Below are positions 44,562 to 53,267 of a stretch of 64,000 nucleotides of DNA, piece by piece. Numbering within the stretch: position 1 is the first letter of the stretch; each line of letters begins with the position of its first letter. The notes below the pieces were generated by a model that was not told where the DNA came from, did not search any database, and saw only the letters and a program-made list of their open reading frames with translations. The DNA comes from Stappia indica (GTDB lineage: Bacteria; Pseudomonadota; Alphaproteobacteria; Rhizobiales; Stappiaceae), in NCBI RefSeq assembly GCF_001696535.1, contig NZ_MBQE01000003.1:186001-250000 (forward strand), read 5' to 3'. Position numbers and translations under genes: made by a program.

Positions 44562-46136
44562 CTAGAACAGCGAACCCTGTCCGCTCTCGCGCGGCTTGGC
44601 GGCCGGGCGCGCCTTCGCACGCGGGGCGGGACGCGGCGCCGGCTGTGCCGGTTCGCTCTCACCGCTCCCACCAATGCCGGAGGGATCGCCGTCGCCGGCC
44701 GCGGTGGCGGCAAGCCGGCTCTCGTCGCCGAATTCGATGGTGATCGCATCGCCGGGCTGGATGCCGTGGGCCGAGCGCAGCGGCTGCCCGTCCGCATCGC
44801 GCACCAGGGCGAAGCCCCGCGACAGCACGTTCTTGTAGGAGAGGCTCTCCAGCAGCTTGGAGACGCCGTCGAGCCGCGCCCGGTCGCGGGCGAGCTGCTG
44901 GCGATGCGCCCTGAGCGCCCGCGCCTCCAGCCCGCCGAGCCGCTCGCGCGCGATCAGCACCGTGCGCGCCAGCGTGTGCGGCGACAGCCGCCCGGCGGCC
45001 ATCATCTGCCGGCCGCGCTTGTCGCGAAGGCCGGCGCGCAGCGCCGGGGCCAGCCGTTCCGCATAGGTGTCGAGCCGTTGCCGCGGCAGCGCCAGCAGGT
45101 CGCGCGGCGAGGGCAGGGCGGCGGAGGCCGCCCGCAATTCGGTCCGCCGGCCGGAGATCAGTCGCAGCAGGCCGGAAATCTGCCGCCGCGCCAGCCCGTC
45201 GACGGTGGCCATCAGCTCGCCGCGCACCGGCACCGCGATCTCGGCCGCGCCCGTCGGCGTCGGCGCGCGCAGGTCGGCGGCATGGTCGATCAGGGTCCAG
45301 TCGGTCTCGTGGCCGACGGCGGAGATCAGCGGGATTTCCGACGCCGCCGCCGCGCGCACCACGATCTCCTCGTTGAAGCCCCACAGGTCCTCGATGGAGC
45401 CGCCGCCGCGCGCTACGATGATGACGTCCGGGCGCGGGATCGCGCCGCCCGGCGCCATGCGGTTGAAGCCCTCGATGCCGTTCGCCACCTCGCGCGCGGA
45501 GGTTTCGCCTTGCACCCGCACCGGCCAGACCAGCACATGCAGCGGAAAGCGGTCGGAGATGCGGTGGAGAATGTCGCGGATCACCGCGCCGGTCGGCGAG
45601 GTGACGACGCCGATCACGCGCGGCAGGAAGGGCAGGCGCCGCTTGCGCTCCTCGGCGAACAGGCCTTCGGCTGCGAGCTTGCGCCGCCGCTCCTCCAGCA
45701 GCGCCATCAGCGCGCCGACGCCCGCCGGCTCGATCGAATCGATCACCATCTGGTATTTCGACTGGCCGGGGAACGTGGTGATCTTGCCGGTGGCGATCAC
45801 CTCCAGCCCCTGTTCGGGCTGGATCTTCAGCCGGCTCGCCTGTCCGCGCCAGATGACGCCGGACAGCACCGACTGCGCGTCCTTGAGGTCCAGATAGATA
45901 TGCCCCGAACCGGGGCGCGAGATGCGCCCGAGCTCGCCGCGCACGCGCACATAGCCGAAGGCGTCTTCCATCGTGCGCTTGATCGCGCCGGAAATCTCTG
46001 ACACCGAGTATTCGGCAAGGTTGTCGCTGTCTGCCAAGGCGGGATCCGGTTGGTGCTGTTCGTTCCCGCGAGGGGACCGCACCTTGGTCCCCCCGTCAAG
46101 ACCGCGCGCCCGCCGGTCCACGGCTCTCCTGTTCAC
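44562..46136 (-). CDS. xseA: Exonuclease VII large subunit
   Basis: 524 residues as drawn: OB fold (about 35-130, [30 protein letters not shown]), catalytic core (about 150-360, [23 protein letters not shown] and [45 protein letters not shown] are family signatures), coiled-coil part and a C-terminal segment with [15 protein letters not shown]. With XseB it degrades single-stranded DNA in repair. The N-terminus is uncertain: GTG at 46136 or 46121, or TTG at 46037, which gives the usual [13 protein letters not shown] start but has no good ribosome site. The Pro/Ala/Arg tail is unusual. Confidence 0.92.
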   Translation of the reverse strand: MNRRAVDRRARGLDGGTKVRSPRGNEQHQPDPALADSDNLAEYSVSEISGAIKRTMEDAFGYVRVRGELGRISRPGSGHIYLDLKDAQSVLSGVIWRGQASRLKIQPEQGLEVIATGKITTFPGQSKYQMVIDSIEPAGVGALMALLEERRRKLAAEGLFAEERKRRLPFLPRVIGVVTSPTGAVIRDILHRISDRFPLHVLVWPVRVQGETSAREVANGIEGFNRMAPGGAIPRPDVIIVARGGGSIEDLWGFNEEIVVRAAAASEIPLISAVGHETDWTLIDHAADLRAPTPTGAAEIAVPVRGELMATVDGLARRQISGLLRLISGRRTELRAASAALPSPRDLLALPRQRLDTYAERLAPALRAGLRDKRGRQMMAAGRLSPHTLARTVLIARERLGGLEARALRAHRQQLARDRARLDGVSKLLESLSYKNVLSRGFALVRDADGQPLRSAHGIQPGDAITIEFGDESRLAATAAGDGDPSGIGGSGESEPAQPAPRPAPRAKARPAAKPRESGQGSLF

Positions 46137-46156
46137 GCGTCCCGGAAAACCCCGCC

Positions 46157-46909
46157 ATGCCCCGTTACGAATTCCGCATGCAGCGCCTCCATGTCGAAGA
46201 CGGCCTGTCCGCCGGCGCGGAGATCGCGCTCGACCGGGCCCAGTCCAACTATCTGCTCAACGTCCTGCGGATGAAGGACGGCGACGAGGTGCTGCTGTTC
46301 AACGGCCGCGACGGCGAATGGCGCGCAGCGCTGCGCCAGGAGGGGCGCAAGCAGGCCTCGCTGGTGGCGAGCGAAATGACCCGCCCTCAGGCACCGCTCC
46401 CGAACCTTCACTATCTCTTCGCCCCGCTCAAGCATGCCCGCCTCGACTACATGGTGCAGAAGGCGGTGGAGATGGGCGCCGGCGCCCTGCGCCCCGTCGT
46501 CACGCGTTACACCCAGTCCGGCCGCGTCAATCTGGAGCGCATGCGTTCCAACGCCGTCGAGGCGTGCGAGCAATGCGGCGTCCTTGCCGTTCCGGCCATC
46601 GACGAGCCGGTTTCGCTGGAGGCGCTGCTTGCCGGCTGGCAGGCGAGCGAGGGTGCGCGCATCCTTGTCTTCTGCGACGAGGGCGAGGCGAGCCAGAACC
46701 CGCTTGCCGCGCTTGACGGTCTTTCGCCGGGCGTGCCGCTCGCCGTGCTGGTCGGGCCGGAAGGGGGCTTTTCGGAAGAGGAGCGCGCCCTGCTGCGGGC
46801 GCAGCCTTTCGTGGTGCCGATGCCGCTCGGTCCTCGGGTGCTGCGCGCCGACACGGCGGCCGTCGCCGCGCTTGCGGTGGTTCAGGCGCGGCTCGGCGAC
46901 TGGCACTGA
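46157..46909 (+). CDS. rsmE: 16S rRNA m3U1498 methyltransferase RsmE
   Basis: 250 residues: N-terminal PUA-like part (about 1-70, [21 protein letters not shown]) and a C-terminal SPOUT knot with [12 protein letters not shown] and [16 protein letters not shown], the S-adenosylmethionine-binding loops. It methylates U1498 of 16S rRNA. ATG at 46157. It is only 20 bases from the most upstream xseA start, so the divergent promoters must lie within coding sequence or xseA starts later. The glutamate-cysteine ligase gene follows after 144 bases, as in many relatives. Confidence 0.96.
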   Translation: MPRYEFRMQRLHVEDGLSAGAEIALDRAQSNYLLNVLRMKDGDEVLLFNGRDGEWRAALRQEGRKQASLVASEMTRPQAPLPNLHYLFAPLKHARLDYMVQKAVEMGAGALRPVVTRYTQSGRVNLERMRSNAVEACEQCGVLAVPAIDEPVSLEALLAGWQASEGARILVFCDEGEASQNPLAALDGLSPGVPLAVLVGPEGGFSEEERALLRAQPFVVPMPLGPRVLRADTAAVAALAVVQARLGDWH

Positions 46910-47053
46910 GCAGGCGGGTCGGGCGCTGCCGTCGCGGCTCCGGCGCCCTCACGTTCGCGGCATTCCGCCACTGGACTGGATCACAAAAAATCTCATTTGT
47001 TTTGGCAGGGGCGGCTGAGTATGGTGCGCGCCGACCACGCGAAGGGATACCCC

Positions 47054-48427
47054 ATGGCCCGCGATACCATTGATTCCACCCCGATCGCGGGGGTGGCCGA
47101 CCTCGCCGCGACGCTTGAGGCCGGCTGCAAGCCGACGGACTCGTTCCGCATCGGTACGGAACACGAGAAATTCGCCTTCCGCCTCGCCGACAATTCTCCG
47201 GTCCCCTACGAGGGGCCGGCCGGCATCGAAACCCTGCTGACGGGCATGGAAGGCCTGCTCGGCTGGGAGCGCATCGAAGACAACGGCCGCGTCATCGGCC
47301 TTGCCGATCCGGTCGGCGGCGGTGCGATCTCCATCGAGCCCGGCGGCCAGTTCGAGCTGTCCGGCGCGCCGCTGGAGAATCTCCACCAGACCTGCCGCGA
47401 GACCAACGCGCATCTGGCGCAGCTGCGCCAGATCGCCGAACCCCTCGGCATCGGCTTCCTCGGCCTCGGCATGACGCCGGACTGGCGCCGCGAGGACGTG
47501 CCGGTGATGCCGAAGTCGCGCTACGAGATCATGACGCGCTACATGCCGAAGGTCGGCAGCCTCGGCCTCGACATGATGTACCGCACCTCGACCATCCAGG
47601 TGAATCTCGACTTCGCTTCGGAGGCCGACATGCGGGCCAAGATGCGCGTCGGCCTGGCGCTGCAGCCGGTCGCCACCGCGATCTTCGCCAACTCGCCCTT
47701 CACCGACGGCCAGCCGAACGGCTTCCGCTCGTTCCGCGCCGAGATCTGGAAGGACACGGACAACGACCGCTCCGGTCCGTTGCCCATCGCCTTCGAGGAC
47801 GGCTTCGGCTTCGAGAGCTACGTCGAATGGGCGCTCGACGTGTCGATGTATTTCGTCAAGCGCGGCGGCACCTATTACGATGTCACCGGCACCACCTTCC
47901 GCGCCTTCATGAACGGCGCGCTGGAAGGCGTCGTGCCGGACGCGCGGCCGACCATCGGCGACTGGAACAACCACCTGTCGACCCTGTTCCCCGATGTGCG
48001 GCTGAAGAAGTATCTGGAGATGCGCGGTGCCGACGGCGGTCCGTGGCGGCGCATCTGCGCCCTGCCGGCGCTCTGGGTCGGCCTTCTCTACGACGAGGGC
48101 ATCCTCGACCAGGCGGGCGAGATGATCCGCGACTGGACCGAGGAGGAGCGCGTTGCCCTTCGCAACGACGTGCCGCGCCTGGGCCTGCAGACGCCGTTCC
48201 GCGGCGGCACGGTGCTGGATCTCGCCCGCGAGATGGTCGGCCTCTCCCGCGAGGGGCTGAAGCGCCGCGCCCGCCTCAACGATGGCGGCCAGGACGAGCG
48301 CGTGCACCTTGCCGCCGTCGAGGAGACGGTTGCGAGCGGCATGTCGCCGGCCGATGTCATGCTGCGCCGCTACAACGGCGACTGGGAGGGCGACCTCTCC
48401 CGGGTCTACACCGCTTACGCCTATTGA
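47054..48427 (+). CDS. gshA: Glutamate-cysteine ligase (plant/alphaproteobacterial type)
   Basis: 457 residues of the GCS2-type family. FRIGTEHEKFAF (metal and substrate Glu), ISIEPGGQFELSGAP and MYRTSTIQVNLDFASEADM are its hallmarks. It joins glutamate and cysteine using ATP, the first step of glutathione synthesis. ATG at 47054 with GAAGGGA; an open frame to 46997 would add MFWQGRLSMVRADH without resemblance to the family. Followed by a hairpin at 48433-48467 and a DUF937 gene. Confidence 0.96.
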   Translation: MARDTIDSTPIAGVADLAATLEAGCKPTDSFRIGTEHEKFAFRLADNSPVPYEGPAGIETLLTGMEGLLGWERIEDNGRVIGLADPVGGGAISIEPGGQFELSGAPLENLHQTCRETNAHLAQLRQIAEPLGIGFLGLGMTPDWRREDVPVMPKSRYEIMTRYMPKVGSLGLDMMYRTSTIQVNLDFASEADMRAKMRVGLALQPVATAIFANSPFTDGQPNGFRSFRAEIWKDTDNDRSGPLPIAFEDGFGFESYVEWALDVSMYFVKRGGTYYDVTGTTFRAFMNGALEGVVPDARPTIGDWNNHLSTLFPDVRLKKYLEMRGADGGPWRRICALPALWVGLLYDEGILDQAGEMIRDWTEEERVALRNDVPRLGLQTPFRGGTVLDLAREMVGLSREGLKRRARLNDGGQDERVHLAAVEETVASGMSPADVMLRRYNGDWEGDLSRVYTAYAY

Positions 48428-48432
48428 GGATC

Positions 48433-48467
48433 CGCGGCGGCGCAAGTCATTTGACCGCGCCGCCGCG
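48433..48467 (+). terminator. Hairpin after gshA
   Basis: CGCGGCGGCGC (48433-48443) pairs perfectly with GCGCCGCCGCG (48457-48467) across a 13-base loop. There is no T-run, so it may be partial or factor-dependent, or protect the gshA mRNA. Confidence 0.55.
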
Positions 48468-48509
48468 ACAGCGGAAGATGCCTGTTCCTGAAAGTGGAAA
48501 AGGCATGCG

Positions 48510-49271
48510 ATGACCGAGAGCTTTCCTGCCCTGGGCGCCTTCGATCCGGCCGCGGTCGGCGAGGCGATGCGTCGCCAGTTCGGCTGGGGCGAGAGCGAGG
48601 TCGCCCGCGCGGCCGAGGCCTTGATGCCCGCAGCGCTCGCCGGCATGCGCCGCTATGCCGCCTCTCCCTCCGCGCTCGAGGGCCTGCTCGCCCTGATGCC
48701 CGGTCCCGGCCGCGCCGCGGCGCTCCCCGACCCGTCGGCCCTGGTGGGGGAGCCGCTGGCTCTCATCTTCGGCCCGTCCGAGGTGCAGCGCTCCATCGCC
48801 GAATATGTCGCCCAGCAGACCGGGCTGGAGCTTCCCGGCGTCGAGACCATGATGCCGGTCGTTGCAACGCTGGCGCTCGGCCAGGCGGCCCGGCGCTTCA
48901 CAGTCGGCCCGGCGCGCGAGCTGCTCGACGCCTTCCTTGCCGGCTATGCCCGCGGCCGGCCGAAACCGGTGCCCAACCCGATGCGGGTGATGGAACCTTA
49001 CGCGCAGGCGATGCGCTCGTTCTGGGACGGTTATCTCGGCCTTGTCGGCGCCGCCACCGCGACCGGTGCCGCTGCGCAGGAGGAAGAGCCGCCTGCACCT
49101 GAACCTGCCCCCGAACCCACGCCAGAGACCGTTGATGACCCCGTCGACGAGCCGGCTGCGGACGCCGGTTCGGCTCTTGTCGACAGCTGGCTGTCGCTCG
49201 GCCGCGACATCCAGGAGCGGCAGATCCGCAGCTTCGAAACCCTGTTCGAACAGGCGGCGAAGAAAGACTGA
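48510..49271 (+). CDS. DUF937 (YidB-like) protein with acidic linker
   Basis: 253 residues. Residues about 10-135 carry the DUF937 pattern: EALMPAALAGMRRYAASPSALEGL, GEPLALIFGPSEVQRSIAEYVAQQTGL and VETMMPVVATLALGQAA. Then comes a helical part, a Pro/Glu-rich linker (about 190-220, EEEPPAPEPAPEPTPE) and a C-terminal helix (LVDSWLSLGRDIQERQIRSFETLFEQAAKKD) that reminds of phasins. No signal or membrane part. ATG at 48510; GGAAAAGGCATGCG upstream is a modest ribosome site. The function of DUF937 is not established. Confidence 0.8.
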   Translation: MTESFPALGAFDPAAVGEAMRRQFGWGESEVARAAEALMPAALAGMRRYAASPSALEGLLALMPGPGRAAALPDPSALVGEPLALIFGPSEVQRSIAEYVAQQTGLELPGVETMMPVVATLALGQAARRFTVGPARELLDAFLAGYARGRPKPVPNPMRVMEPYAQAMRSFWDGYLGLVGAATATGAAAQEEEPPAPEPAPEPTPETVDDPVDEPAADAGSALVDSWLSLGRDIQERQIRSFETLFEQAAKKD

Positions 49272-49291
49272 CTCGCTCGCGCAGCGCCGTC

Positions 49292-50272
49292 TCAGTCTTG
49301 CGGAAACTCGATGCGGAAGGCCGCCCCGCTGCCCTCCGCCGCCGGCTCCAGAGAGATCCTCCCGCCATGGGCGCGCAGCAGGCTGGCGACGATATGCAGT
49401 CCCATGCCCGTTCCCCCGCTGTCCCGCCGGGTGGTGAAGAACGGTTCGAAGATCCGCTCGCGATTGCCGCTCGACACGCCGCGCCCGTCGTCGCGCACGG
49501 TGAGGACGAGCAGATCCGCCTCCTGCCGCGCGTCGATGCTGACCGTCTTCGCCCCGTGCCCGGCCGCATTGCCGAACAGATGCGAGAAGACGATCTCCGC
49601 CCCCTCCCGCGCCAACGGCAGCATGGCATCCTCGCTGCCGGCGACGATGCGCAGACCGGGATGGCGCGGCGTTAGCCCTTCGATCGCCGCCGATAGGCGC
49701 GTGCGGCCGCGATAATCCGCCTCGCGCGCCGCCGCCACCTGGCGCAGCGCCTCCATCTGCCGGTCCAGCTGCTGCCCGGCGCCGCGGATCTGCGCCACCA
49801 GATGACGGTCGGCCGGCGACAGCTCGGCGCTGTCCTCCAGCAGTTCGGTCGCCGCGCGCAGGGTCGAGATCGGCGTGCGCAGCTCGTGCGTCACGTGGTT
49901 GGTGAAGCTGCGCACGGTGGCCTCGCGGTTGCTCAGCGTCGCCGCCATGTCGATGACGCTGAGCCCCATGTCGTGCAGCTCGCGCGTGCCGAAATGCTCC
50001 GGCGGGGCGACCGTCTCGCGCCCCGGCGCACGCATCGCGGCGGCATAGGCGGCAAGGGCCGTCACCGGCCGCAGCAGCACCCGCAGCAGCATCAGCCACA
50101 GCACGGCGGTCAGCAGGCCGATGATCGCCGCCAGCAGCACCGCCGCATGGCGGAAGCCGATTTCCGGGCCGAGATAGCGCAGCGCCACGATGCCGGCGAG
50201 CGAGAGCGCCAGCGTGCCGGCCAGCGCGCCGCCCAGCACCAGCCACAGCGAGGGGCGCCACTTGCGGGTCAC
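49292..50272 (-). CDS. Sensor histidine kinase of a DUF4173-linked two-component system
   Basis: 326 residues: two membrane helices (about 10-30 and 40-65) with hardly any periplasmic loop, a HAMP-like linker, phospho-His in FTNHVTHELRTPISTLRAATE (about 130) and HATPase_c with HLFGNAAGHGAK, RDDGRGVS and GTGMGLHIVASLL. The small loop suggests sensing within the membrane or through a partner. GTG at 50272 overlaps the regulator stop by 4 bases (GTGA). Third gene after the DUF4173 protein and the response regulator, all translationally coupled. CreC is a distant analogue at best. Confidence 0.92.
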   Translation of the reverse strand: MTRKWRPSLWLVLGGALAGTLALSLAGIVALRYLGPEIGFRHAAVLLAAIIGLLTAVLWLMLLRVLLRPVTALAAYAAAMRAPGRETVAPPEHFGTRELHDMGLSVIDMAATLSNREATVRSFTNHVTHELRTPISTLRAATELLEDSAELSPADRHLVAQIRGAGQQLDRQMEALRQVAAAREADYRGRTRLSAAIEGLTPRHPGLRIVAGSEDAMLPLAREGAEIVFSHLFGNAAGHGAKTVSIDARQEADLLVLTVRDDGRGVSSGNRERIFEPFFTTRRDSGGTGMGLHIVASLLRAHGGRISLEPAAEGSGAAFRIEFPQD

Positions 50273-50946
50273 GGCGTGCAGGGCCCCATGCGGAGGCCGA
50301 CGCCGTGCACCGTCTCCAGCGCCTCGCCGCCGCCGGCGACCGCCAGCTTCTGGCGCAGGTTCCGCACATGGCTGTCGAGCGTGCGGTCGGAGACCTGGCT
50401 CGCCGCCCCCCAGACGATGTCGACGATCCGGGCCCGCGACACCGTGCGCCCCGGATCCTGCATCAGGGCGGCAAGGATGCGCATCTCGGTGGAGGTCAGG
50501 GCGATGGCGGTGCCGTCCAGCCGGCAGTCATGCGCCTGCGGATCGAGTTCCAGCGCCCCGTGCCGCATGACGCGGGAGCTCGCCGCGCCGTTTCCGCGCT
50601 TCAGGATTGCCCGGACCCGCGCGACCAGCTCGCGCGGGCTGAAAGGCTTGGTGACATAGTCGTCCGCGCCCAGCTCCAACCCGACCACCCGGTCGATCTC
50701 CTCGTCCCGTGCGGTCAGGAACAGCACCGGCACCTCGGACTTCGTCCGCAGCCTGCGGCAAACCTCGAAGCCGTCGATCTCCGGCAGGCCGACATCGAGC
50801 ACGATCAGGTCCGGCCGCTCGCGCGCCGCATGGGTGAGGGCGATCTGCCCGTCCGCCGCGGTCAGCACGTCGAAGCCGGAGCGCTCAAGCGTGATCGACA
50901 GCAGGTCCCGCAGATGCGGGTCGTCATCGACGACCAGGATTTTCAT
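50269..50946 (-). CDS. OmpR-family response regulator of a DUF4173-linked two-component system
   Basis: 225 residues: receiver (about 1-115, acidic pocket DDD at 7-9, acceptor Asp51 in LIVLDVGLPEIDG, switch Thr in LFLTARDEE, Lys in YVTKPFSP) and a C-terminal winged helix (about 125-225, LTSTEMRILAALMQDPGRTVSRARIV and RTLDSHVRNLRQKL). It is the partner of the kinase whose start overlaps its stop. Its ATG at 50946 lies 23 bases inside the DUF4173 gene. Targets unknown; the membrane protein gene in front is the obvious candidate to be co-regulated. Confidence 0.94.
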   Translation of the reverse strand: MKILVVDDDPHLRDLLSITLERSGFDVLTAADGQIALTHAARERPDLIVLDVGLPEIDGFEVCRRLRTKSEVPVLFLTARDEEIDRVVGLELGADDYVTKPFSPRELVARVRAILKRGNGAASSRVMRHGALELDPQAHDCRLDGTAIALTSTEMRILAALMQDPGRTVSRARIVDIVWGAASQVSDRTLDSHVRNLRQKLAVAGGGEALETVHGVGLRMGPCTP

Positions 50947-52492
50947 TCATCCGCCTCCGGACCTTTTCCGCTTCCAGATAGCCGATGGTCCTCCAGGTGC
51001 GAAAGTCCCAATCGCGCCAGCTGTCGATGCGCGGCCGGGTGGTCCGGCACCAGGCCTCGGAGGGAGCGTAGCTCGGCGCCACCGGATAACCCGCCTCGCA
51101 AACCGGCTCGCCCGGACCCTTCAGCCGGGCGATGTTGTGGCTGGCGACGATGTGGGAGAAATTGACGAAAGCGCAGAGATAGAGCGTTGCAAGCCCCAGC
51201 AGCGCGAGCCTGGCGAGCAACCATCCGCTCGAGCGCTCGCGCCGGATCTGCCAGGCGATCAGCATGAGGCCGAGGCCGACCAGCACCGTCCAGATCGCCG
51301 CGTGGATGCGCAAGGTGGTCAGCCCGTAGGCCTCGACATAGATCCACAGCCGGTAGCCGGCCGCGCCCGTCAGCGCCAGGTTCTGCGCAAGCCACAGATA
51401 CATCAGGCCGCGCAGCCCCGGCCGCGCGCCGAGATAGGGGCGCGCCAGTACGGCAAAGGCACCGGCCAGCACGGCCGTTGCCATCAGCGCGAAGGCCCCG
51501 CGCCGGGCATAGGCCGAATAGGTCAGCCCCTCGGGCAGTTCGCCGCCGGCCAGCAGATAGCGCACATCCGTGCCGACCTGTACCAGCAGCATCGCATTGA
51601 ACAGAACGAGCGCCAGCGTCACCGAGCCGGCATTGAGGCCGAGCCACCGGCCGGCCGGCGGGCCGTCATCGAGGCTGCGCATCCGCGGCAGCACGCCGGA
51701 CCAGGCCAGGAAAGGCCAGATCAGCGAGGCGACGATCGACAGGAACACGAGACGCCCCAACAGCGGCAGGAGATGGATATCGAAGGTGAGCAGCCGGTCG
51801 AGCCAGCCCTCGATCACCGGATTGGCCACCGCCAGCAGCACCAGCAGCGCCGCCGCGCCGAGGAGGGGGAAGGCGAGGCGGCTTGCCGCTTTCAGCGCCA
51901 TCGTTCCGGTGTCCTCGCCCCGGCTTCCCGCCTGAACGGCAAGAGAGGCAAAACGCATCGCCCGGAAGGGTTGCCGTATCGACGACAGCAGCAGGATGGC
52001 AGCGGTGAAGGCGAGTTGCGCGGCTGCGGGTCTTGCCGCAGCGCGTGCCCAGACGAGGCTTGCGGCGAGACCTGAGACGGCGAAGGCGACGGCGAGCAGC
52101 TGCTGGTATTCGATCAGCGGCAGCTGGCTTGCCACCAGCAGCAGTGCCGGCCCGCGCGGGATCTTGCGGCCGGGCAGGGTGGCGACAGTGGCGAGGAAGG
52201 CGATGAACGCGAACGGAACGAAGGCGAGCCCCGGCCAGGGGTGATAGAGCAGCAGGTTGGCGGCGATGACGCAGGCAATGAGCGCGGCCAGCTGCGCTTT
52301 CGGCGGCCAGCGAAAGCGCTCGTCCGGCGGCCCGTGCATCGCGCCGCCTGACGCTAGCGCGGGCGGTGCTGTGTCCGCCGCGGCTTCGGCCTTCGCGGTT
52401 TGTCCTGCCGGCGCTGCGGCGGCACTCAGCCACCATGCCTCCCGTTGCAGCGGGCGGGGCAGGCTGCGGTCCAGCGTTGCGGCAAGCGTCAT
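50924..52492 (-). CDS. DUF4173 (DUF4153-type) multi-pass membrane protein
   Basis: 522 residues. After a soluble Ala-rich start of about 80 residues there are about twelve hydrophobic segments, with the DUF4173 hallmark YSAYARRGAFALMATAVLAGAFAVL (about 355) and GLMYLWLAQNLALTGAAGYRLWIYVEAYGLTTLRIHAA. The C-terminus is soluble (about 460-522) and Trp/Arg rich (SWRDWDFRTWRTIGYLEAEK). Function unknown; relatives often sit next to two-component systems. ATG at 52492 with AAGGAGGAA. First gene of the operon, overlapping the regulator by 23 bases. Confidence 0.88.
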   Translation of the reverse strand: MTLAATLDRSLPRPLQREAWWLSAAAAPAGQTAKAEAAADTAPPALASGGAMHGPPDERFRWPPKAQLAALIACVIAANLLLYHPWPGLAFVPFAFIAFLATVATLPGRKIPRGPALLLVASQLPLIEYQQLLAVAFAVSGLAASLVWARAAARPAAAQLAFTAAILLLSSIRQPFRAMRFASLAVQAGSRGEDTGTMALKAASRLAFPLLGAAALLVLLAVANPVIEGWLDRLLTFDIHLLPLLGRLVFLSIVASLIWPFLAWSGVLPRMRSLDDGPPAGRWLGLNAGSVTLALVLFNAMLLVQVGTDVRYLLAGGELPEGLTYSAYARRGAFALMATAVLAGAFAVLARPYLGARPGLRGLMYLWLAQNLALTGAAGYRLWIYVEAYGLTTLRIHAAIWTVLVGLGLMLIAWQIRRERSSGWLLARLALLGLATLYLCAFVNFSHIVASHNIARLKGPGEPVCEAGYPVAPSYAPSEAWCRTTRPRIDSWRDWDFRTWRTIGYLEAEKVRRRMNENPGRR

Positions 52493-52613
52493 GGTCTTCC
52501 TCCTTCGGGCGCGATCCGGACCGACCGGAGCCGGTCGGCAGGTCAGGGCGTGCCATGGCGCTTGCGGAGCTGGCCTGAAGGAGTTCTGCAGATTTCGTGC
52601 AGATGCCGGAAAA

Positions 52614-52646
52614 CACAAAAAAAGCCCGCCTCGGGGGGAGGCGGGC
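52614..52646 (-). terminator. Terminator of the DUF1127 gene
   Basis: GCCCGCCTC (52624-52632) and GAGGCGGGC (52638-52646) form a perfect stem; on the minus strand it is followed by TTTTTTT (complement of 52617-52623). Lies 85 bases after the stop. Confidence 0.92.
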
Positions 52647-52730
52647 AAGGTGAGTCGGCGAGGGGCCGACAGGGCCTCGGCGCAGGGCGTAGGGAGAGGT
52701 CTCGGTGTGACGCCCGGCGCGAAGGGGAGG

Positions 52731-53039
52731 TCAGGCGCCGCGCTTGCGGCGCCCGGAAAGGGTCGAGATCCGCCGCTCGTTCCGCAGCCGCGAGAGCTGC
52801 GCGCTCGGATCGTGATGATCCGTGGCATAGAGCGAGGCGGCGACGTCGGAGCGCGTCACGCCGATGTCGGCGAGCATGTAGTCGTCGAGATCGAGCAGCC
52901 CGGAGATCGCCTTGCGGTTCTGCCGGCGGCGCCATGCCGCGACGGTGAGCGTCAGAAGCGAGGCCGCGGCGGTGCCGAGCGTGGCGAGAAGGGAAACGCG
53001 CGCCGGTCCGGCGATCGGGGTATTGCATGCCTGCGTCAT
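52731..53039 (-). CDS. DUF1127 protein
   Basis: 102 residues: a hydrophobic, possibly membrane-associated start (about 15-38, VSLLATLGTAAASLLTLTVAAW) and the Arg-rich DUF1127 motif RRRQNRKAISGLLDLDDYMLADIGVTRSDV (about 40-68), then a basic C-terminus. Short DUF1127 proteins of rhizobia affect phosphate, carbon or RNA metabolism and are controlled by VtlR/LsrB. ATG at 53039 with AAAGGAGAG. It is divergent from a LysR-type gene of that type and has its own promoter and terminator. Confidence 0.88.
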   Translation of the reverse strand: MTQACNTPIAGPARVSLLATLGTAAASLLTLTVAAWRRRQNRKAISGLLDLDDYMLADIGVTRSDVAASLYATDHHDPSAQLSRLRNERRISTLSGRRKRGA

Positions 53040-53128
53040 GGCAAGACTCTCCTTTCCGGCGCCCCGGTATGGCGCGCCTAGTATGTGCTGTGGCGGGGCT
53101 GCCGCCTCCATCCGTTTCGTATGACAAG

Positions 53129-53157
53129 AGAATATGAAGCGCGGATCGATTTAACAA
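53129..53157 (-). promoter_or_regulatory. Putative promoter of the DUF1127 gene
   Basis: On the minus strand TTGTTA (53157-53152) and TATTCT (53134-53129) are 17 bases apart. The start would be near 53122, giving a leader of about 80 bases. The region is distinctly AT-rich. Confidence 0.65.
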
Positions 53158-53267
53158 ACGAATGTTTTCGATGGATATCGATCTTGATCCGTGATGTATT
53201 GAGATCAGAACACAGTCAGCGCGGAACGCGGCCTTTTGGCGCGCTGCGCAAGCCGGAGGCGACAGCC

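Noticed and set aside
51966-52492. DUF4173 gene as creD of a CreBCD system
   Set aside because: The membrane protein lacks the CreD layout and matches DUF4173 phrases; gene order also differs.
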